From contig CAKUDG010000013.1 in the NCBI GenBank assembly GCA_934644965.1, positions 11,737 through 75,736 on the forward strand: a DNA stretch of 64,000 bases, written 5' to 3'. Origin of the DNA: an uncultured Victivallales bacterium (GTDB taxonomy: Bacteria > Verrucomicrobiota > Lentisphaeria > Victivallales > UBA1829). The notes below the pieces were generated by a model. That model saw only the letters and a program-made list of their open reading frames with translations, ran no database searches and was not told where the DNA came from. The first letter of the stretch is position 1. Each line of letters begins with the position of its first letter. Shown in pieces: positions 59,892 through 64,000 of the stretch. A program made the position numbers and the translations under genes.

Positions 59892-59920
59892 TTGCAATTG
59901 ACTCTGATGGAAAATATATT
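59892..59920 (+). promoter_or_regulatory. Promoter for the MscS gene
   Basis: TTGCAA (59892-59897), 17-bp spacer, TATATT (59915-59920), about 85 bp before the ATG at 60007. Confidence 0.6.
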
Positions 59921-60006
59921 ACCTGCTGTCACAATCGGATTCAAGACACCTGTCTGAGATCCGCATCACAGCAGAATTCCATAGAGAACCGGAGACACCC
60001 TGAAAA

Positions 60007-61191
60007 ATGACAGAGGAAATGACAGAAGCTCTTCCCGCGGAAAGCGCCACCCTTCCCCCGACAGCCCAGACAAACATCCCTTCCGATATTCCCGCAGATA
60101 TTCCCGCAGGCATCCCTTCGGACGCCATCTCCAGCAGCGGCACTTCTGTTCCCGCGGAAAGCCTCCTGCCAAACGGATCCGATGCGGAAGCCGTGATCGA
60201 AAAGATCATCGGAACTGTTCAGGAAAAGGGGATTGACGGCTTCTTTCAGAAACTCTGGGAACATCATCAGAACGATGTCATTCATCTGGGCAAGATCCTG
60301 CTGCTGAGCGCAGTGGTTGTGGTCCTCGGGTGGATCTTCTCCAAAATTCTCCGGAAGCTGATTTTCAATGCGACGGAGAAGATCGCCTCGCTCGACGAAG
60401 CGGTCGGAAGAATTCTCTATTCCATTGTCCGGGTGTTCGTCTGGCTGTTTGTGGCGCTGATCGTGCTGGACCTCTTCGGAATCAACACGGCAAGTCTCCT
60501 CACGGTGCTCGGCGCCGCCGGACTGACGGTGGGCCTGGCTATGAAGGATTCCCTCAGCAATATCGCCGCCGGGCTGATGCTGCTGTTCCTCCGGCCATAC
60601 AAAGTCGGGGATTACATCGACTGCGGCTCCGTCAGCGGGACCGTCCGGGAAATGGGACTCTTCTCCACCGAGCTCATGACGGTCGACGGCATGTACATCG
60701 CCGCACCCAACAGCTCCATTTTCGGAGTGCCCATCAAGAATTATTCCCGGAATCCCTTGCGCCGGGCCGACATCTCCGTCGGAATCGCCTATGAGGATTC
60801 TCTCCAGAAGGGAATCCAGATCCTGCATGATATGATGAAACGCGAAAAGCTCATCTGCACGGATCCAGCCCCGGAAGTGCTCGTCTCCGAACTTGCAGAC
60901 AGTTCCGTCAACCTCACGCTCCGCTTCTGGACCGCAACCGAAAATTACTGGGAAGTCTACTGGCGGATCAAAGCCGGACTCAAGCACACCATCGAATCCG
61001 CAGGCCTGAACATTCCCTTCCCTCAGCGGAGCATCTCTTTCTCTTCGCCTCTTCCGGTCTCTCTCTCCTCCGCCCCGGATGCGGTGAAAACAATACCTGC
61101 CACCACAACTCCATCCAGAGCATCATCAGAAGACAAGGATGCGCCTCCTGCGGCCACCCCCCTCTCCGTCGAGGATCCCCAGGAAGAATAA
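60007..61191 (+). CDS. MscS-family small mechanosensitive channel
   Basis: A 394-residue protein. A Ser/Ala/Pro-rich N-terminus with short repeats (SDIPADIPAGIPSD) is followed by three transmembrane helices (about residues 93-112, 134-154, 160-185). The pore helix is AAGLTVGLAMKDSLSNIAAG, in which the alternating Ala/Gly pattern of MscS TM3 is clear, then the conserved LFLRPYKVGDYI and the beta-domain IPNS-like APNSSIFG. A Ser/Pro/Thr-rich tail follows. It releases solutes on hypo-osmotic shock. Confidence 0.95.
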   Translation: MTEEMTEALPAESATLPPTAQTNIPSDIPADIPAGIPSDAISSSGTSVPAESLLPNGSDAEAVIEKIIGTVQEKGIDGFFQKLWEHHQNDVIHLGKILLLSAVVVVLGWIFSKILRKLIFNATEKIASLDEAVGRILYSIVRVFVWLFVALIVLDLFGINTASLLTVLGAAGLTVGLAMKDSLSNIAAGLMLLFLRPYKVGDYIDCGSVSGTVREMGLFSTELMTVDGMYIAAPNSSIFGVPIKNYSRNPLRRADISVGIAYEDSLQKGIQILHDMMKREKLICTDPAPEVLVSELADSSVNLTLRFWTATENYWEVYWRIKAGLKHTIESAGLNIPFPQRSISFSSPLPVSLSSAPDAVKTIPATTTPSRASSEDKDAPPAATPLSVEDPQEE

Positions 61192-61423
61192 AGAATAAAC
61201 TCTCTTCCCCTTCCCCCCCTTCCGCTCTTTTCCTCAGAGTAAAAGGGAAAAGAAGAGAAAAAGAAAATTCAGCGGAACTGCACCCGACGGAAAAACACGG
61301 ATTCCCGGTTCAAACAAAATCAGCGGGAATTCTTCCCCGGCCCTGCATAACAGCACCGGGAGCGTTTGAAACACAGGAGCGTTTCCTGCGCTTCAGCGCC
61401 GCTGTACCGTTGTTTTTCCGTCC

Positions 61424-61435
61424 GGGGGGGGGGGG
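61424..61435 (+). repeat. Poly-G tract (12 G)
   Basis: Homopolymer of 12 G in the gap between the convergent MscS and GH30 genes, 22 bp past the GH30 stop. The rest of 61192-61457 shows only weak inverted words (GCGCTGAAGCGC). Confidence 0.9.
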
Positions 61436-61457
61436 AACGGTGTTTCTTCGCCTCTCC

Positions 61458-62876
61458 TCAATCGCAGGAGACGATCTGCCATGTCTGAATGGAACGGGGA
61501 GGGATGGTGGCTCTGGCGGCCTGATCTCCGCAGACACAGTCAAAACTCAATGCTTTTTCCGTCCGGTTCATGACAATCAGCACGATTTTCCCATCCGGAT
61601 TCCGGAAGGCGGTGCATTCCAGAGCGTTTTTGCTGGGGGCAGCCGCAATGCGGACGGCTCCGGCACGCAGGAAATGGAAGAAATGGGCCAGATACGGGAA
61701 ACTCGTCGTCTGCTCCAGGACACCGGTCTGGACATTATAGAGATAAGGTGCGCCGCATCCCCCGGGGAGGTGTCTGGGGCCGCCTTTTTCATCCAGCACC
61801 ATATTCCAGTCCAGCCATCCGGAGGTGTGGTGATTGAAATCCTGGATCATATTTCTGGCGTAGCGTTCGCCGGCTTCCCAGATGCCGCGATGGAGGAAAA
61901 TCCCGTTCGGATCGGGTTCATCGGCGGACCATTCGAGGTCGTAATGATTGTTGCCGCCGTTGCAGCCTTCGGTGAAGAAGAGATTCTTGTCGGGGAAGGC
62001 GTCGTGTGTGAGATCGACATTCTCATAGCAGTTGTCGCCATACCAGTGGAAGGCGGCTCCCCAGACGTATTTCGAGGCTTCCGGATCCCGGTAGATCACA
62101 GACGCGCGGTTGTACAGATAATCCCTGTTATGATCCCAGATCAGCACTTTCACGGAAGCGTATCCGTTTCTTGCGAGGGCGGGGCCGAGATGATCGCGGA
62201 TGAAATCACGCTCCTCATTCGCACTCAGAATAAGGGAATCCCAGGGCTGGGAAGCGTTCGGCTCATTATTCACGGTCAGTCCCCAGACGGGAATTCCTTC
62301 GGCTCCGAGGGCTTCTATGTAACGGCAGTAGTAATTCGCCCAGCTTTCCAGACATTCCTTCCTGAGTTTTCCCCCGTGATCCATTTCCCCGTTGCTCTTC
62401 ATCCACGCAGGCGGACTCCAGGGAGAAAGCAGCACTTTCAGGCCGGGATGCAGGGACAGGGCTTCCTTCACCATGGGAATCATCCATTTCCGTTCGCGTT
62501 CCATACGGAATGTTTTCAGCTCAAAATCTCCCTCCGTATCACAGCAGGAATAATGTTCGATGGAGAAATCACAGCTGTTCATGGGAAAGCGGATCACGTC
62601 ATACCCGCATCCTCCCGGAGGGGCAAAATAGCTCCGCAAGACTTCCGAACGCATGGGACCAGGCATCTGGGAAAGAGTCCAGCAGGCGGCCTCGGTCATG
62701 GCTCCGCCGATCCCTTCGAGGGTTTGGAAGGTGGCGGCGGGATCCAGATATACCGTCGGATGACGGTATCCCTTCGACTCTTCTTCCTCTGTGATCCGGC
62801 GGAATGCGGGGGGATTTTGAAGAGCAAGTGTTTCCCGGATTCCAAGAGTTGTCTGATAGAGAGCTGCCTGCATCAT
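61458..62876 (-). CDS. Glycoside hydrolase family 30 enzyme
   Basis: A 472-residue (beta/alpha)8 glycosidase with a side beta domain. The acid/base Glu is E205 in GLTVNNEPNAS and the nucleophile is E303 in LFFTEGCNGG. LEGIGGAMTEAACW, GYDVIRFPMNSCDFS, LLSPWSPPAWMKSN and SGWLDWNMVLDEKGGP match GH30 (glucosylceramidase-like, subfamily 1 or 3). No signal peptide is present, so it works in the cytoplasm on small imported glucosides or beta-1,6-glucosides. The start is an ATG with GAGGAG 8 nt upstream. It is divergent from, and probably controlled by, the AraC regulator. Confidence 0.92.
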   Translation of the reverse strand: MMQAALYQTTLGIRETLALQNPPAFRRITEEEESKGYRHPTVYLDPAATFQTLEGIGGAMTEAACWTLSQMPGPMRSEVLRSYFAPPGGCGYDVIRFPMNSCDFSIEHYSCCDTEGDFELKTFRMERERKWMIPMVKEALSLHPGLKVLLSPWSPPAWMKSNGEMDHGGKLRKECLESWANYYCRYIEALGAEGIPVWGLTVNNEPNASQPWDSLILSANEERDFIRDHLGPALARNGYASVKVLIWDHNRDYLYNRASVIYRDPEASKYVWGAAFHWYGDNCYENVDLTHDAFPDKNLFFTEGCNGGNNHYDLEWSADEPDPNGIFLHRGIWEAGERYARNMIQDFNHHTSGWLDWNMVLDEKGGPRHLPGGCGAPYLYNVQTGVLEQTTSFPYLAHFFHFLRAGAVRIAAAPSKNALECTAFRNPDGKIVLIVMNRTEKALSFDCVCGDQAARATIPPRSIQTWQIVSCD

Positions 62877-62926
62877 TGTTTCGTCTCCTCTGTCATTTCC
62901 TTGTATTACCATCAGATTACGGATAT

Positions 62927-62932
62927 ATTATA
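62927..62932 (-). promoter_or_regulatory. -10 element of the GH30 promoter
   Basis: A perfect minus-strand TATAAT about 50 bp before the GH30 start. The -35 position (TTTTCT with a 16-bp spacer) is poor, as expected for an activator-dependent promoter. Confidence 0.65.
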
Positions 62933-62957
62933 CTCCGATTTCTCCATAAGAAAATGC

Positions 62958-62989
62958 AGAAAACGAACCTTTTTTTATAGAAAACGAAC
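62958..62989. promoter_or_regulatory. Probable AraC-regulator operator (two direct repeats)
   Basis: AGAAAACGAAC occurs at 62958-62968 and 62979-62989, repeat period 21 bp, exactly two helical turns on the same face. The proximal repeat ends within a few bases of the GH30 -35 position, the placement used by class II AraC activators. The distal repeat ends 6 bp before the araC start codon. Confidence 0.75.
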
Positions 62990-62995
62990 ATCCTG

Positions 62996-63787
62996 ATGAA
63001 TTTTTTCAGCGGACATTTCTTCAGTATCTACAGATCCATGCCGATGAACCGGGATATCCTTTCCCACATCCCCACCTATTATGGAATCCAGTACAATCAT
63101 TCCGGCCGATTTTTCCTGGAAATCAACCATCAGAACCGGCAAATTCTGGAAGGACCGCATGTTTTCATCACACATCCCCATGCTCATTTCCATTACGGCA
63201 CTCTGCCGGGGGAGACACGCCATCACAATTACATCTGTTCCTATGGGGAGAGGGTGGAACAATATATCCGCTGCGGACTGCTGCCTCTGGAGGAAAGAGT
63301 TTATCCCGTCGCCGAACCTGAACTGTTTCTGGATCTGATGCTTCGGATCATGGACCTCCTTCGGCAATCTGCTCCGCTGGTGCCGCCCAGGGCGGTCCTT
63401 TTATACGAGGAGCTTCTTCTCCTCCTTTCAGAATCCCGGACAATGAATTTCAAGATCCCCCCCTTTCACAGAGAAGATTTCCTGAACCTGACGGAAATGA
63501 TCCGCCGGAATCCGCAACGGACCTGGAATTTCGCCATGGAGGCAAAAAAAAGACAGCTTACTCTGACTCATTTCCGCCGTTTGTTCAAAGTCATTTCGGG
63601 GGAATCTCCGCAACAGTTTCTCATTCATTGCCGTCTTGAACATGCGGCGCATCTTCTTTTGACCACGGGAGAAAGTGTGGGGACGATTGCGGATCTCTGT
63701 GGAATTGAAAATGAATTTTATTTCTCACGGCTTTTCCGGAAACGCTATCATATTCCTCCTGCAAAATTCCGCAGAGAGCGAGAATGA
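62996..63787 (+). CDS. AraC-family transcriptional regulator
   Basis: A 263-residue regulator. The N-terminal half is a cupin-like sensing domain (about 25-140) with a His-rich strand HPHAHFHYG. The C-terminal 100 residues carry the two helix-turn-helix motifs: RQLTLTHFRRLFKVISGESP followed by QQFLIHCRLEHAAHLL, and then VGTIADLCGIENEFYFSRLF and the closing RKRYHIPPAKFRR. The ATG at 62996 has no clear ribosome site; an ATG at 63038 or 63044 is possible. It is divergent from the GH30 gene and probably senses its sugar substrate. Confidence 0.93.
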   Translation: MNFFSGHFFSIYRSMPMNRDILSHIPTYYGIQYNHSGRFFLEINHQNRQILEGPHVFITHPHAHFHYGTLPGETRHHNYICSYGERVEQYIRCGLLPLEERVYPVAEPELFLDLMLRIMDLLRQSAPLVPPRAVLLYEELLLLLSESRTMNFKIPPFHREDFLNLTEMIRRNPQRTWNFAMEAKKRQLTLTHFRRLFKVISGESPQQFLIHCRLEHAAHLLLTTGESVGTIADLCGIENEFYFSRLFRKRYHIPPAKFRRERE

Positions 63788-63800
63788 TATAAACAAAAAA

Positions 63801-63881
63801 AATACGGCAGGCTTGCCTGCCGGGGTGCAGGGAATGCAGCGAGAGCCGAGGTGTATGAGGGCGAGCAGCCCTCATGTTTTT
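63801..63881 (+). repeat. Intergenic repeat type A, copy 2
   Basis: Begins 14 bp after the araC stop. It has hairpin GGCAGGC-TT-GCCTGCC, the middle word GTGCAGGGAATGCAGCGAGA and hairpin ATGAGGGC-GAGCA-GCCCTCAT followed by a T run. Almost identical to copy 3. Confidence 0.9.
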
Positions 63882-63910
63882 CAGGAAAAAAATAAAATAT
63901 AAAAATAAAA

Positions 63911-64000
63911 AAAACGGCAGGCTTGCCTGCCGGGTGCAGGGAATGCAGCGAGAGCCGAGGTGTATGAGGGCGAGCAGCCCTCATGCTTTTATTTTATTTA
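63911..64000 (+). repeat. Intergenic repeat type A, copy 3 (to window edge)
   Basis: Same two hairpins as copy 2, differing by one G in the CCGGGG/CCGGG junction, and ending GCTTTTATTTTATTTA. The element may continue past the window. Confidence 0.88.

Noticed and set aside
63621..63984. Two minus-strand frames with the near-identical peptide MRAARPHTPRLSLHSLHP
   Set aside because: They are translations of repeat type A, which is built of hairpins and lies between genes; the identity comes from the DNA repeat.
1..64000. Search for CRISPR arrays, tRNA, rRNA, phage or insertion sequences
   Set aside because: No regularly spaced repeats with unique spacers, no cloverleaf or rRNA segment and no transposase were seen. 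The single tyrosine recombinase has housekeeping Xer features and no flanking att repeats.

Overview
The window is a continuous stretch of bacterial chromosome, roughly 55% GC by eye, densely coded, with no rRNA, tRNA, phage, IS or CRISPR detected. The gene repertoire is Gram-negative: Kdo transferase, two WaaP-type kinases, DUF374 acyltransferase, O-antigen ligase-like protein, YidC with a large periplasmic domain and periplasmic signal-peptide proteins. It also includes short-form ThiC, cobalamin-dependent MetH and a strongly divergent FtsZ. Together these suggest the PVC superphylum, most likely a Lentisphaerota (Victivallales-like) organism. That placement is inference from gene content, not from a marker-gene tree.

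Layout. 26-4335 (minus) is a glycolytic operon gap-pgk-(TIM-barrel isomerase)-tpiA with a clear promoter. 4558-7735 (minus) holds a GT2 glycosyltransferase, a UDP-glucuronate decarboxylase-type enzyme and a thioester-reductase-like SDR. 8229-13128 (plus) carries kdtA-thiC, a DUF815-like AAA+ ATPase and tadA. 13291-18757 has a YgiQ radical SAM protein diverging from a membrane Ser/Thr kinase, then an HtrA-like protease. 18959-20687 (minus) is a repeat protein, cmk and a thioesterase. 21018-24388 (plus) is a tight series: membrane protein, GGQ release-factor-like protein, Nudix hydrolase, ECF sigma factor, zinc-finger anti-sigma factor and a proline-rich coiled-coil exported protein. A related exported protein lies at 29593. 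24391-24729 is a repeat island. 24733-29315 (minus) is pyrG-xer-O-antigen ligase.

30700-32096 (minus) is nth-DUF374. 32720-36180 (minus) is the conserved rpmH-rnpA-yidD-yidC-khpB cluster, here without dnaA and with purQ upstream. 37468 is a Nif11-like small protein. 37964-43651 (minus) is paaK, a HEAT-repeat protein and two CNNM/CBS proteins. 43724-45543 has divergent membrane and exported proteins. 46173-52915 (minus) is one apparent operon: DegT aminotransferase, ftsA, ftsZ, a glutaminyl-cyclase-like M28 enzyme and two LPS-kinase-like proteins. 53047-59685 (minus) has fumC, tyrA and metH, the last with a structured leader. 60007 (plus) is an MscS channel. 61458-63787 is a GH30 glycosidase divergent from an AraC regulator with a repeat operator, followed by two more copies of the repeat seen at 24391.

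Recurring features are promoters of the form TTGnnn-N16/17-TATnnT, extensive 4-bp ATGA/GTGA stop-start overlaps within operons, and non-ATG starts (GTG, TTG and probably one CTG).
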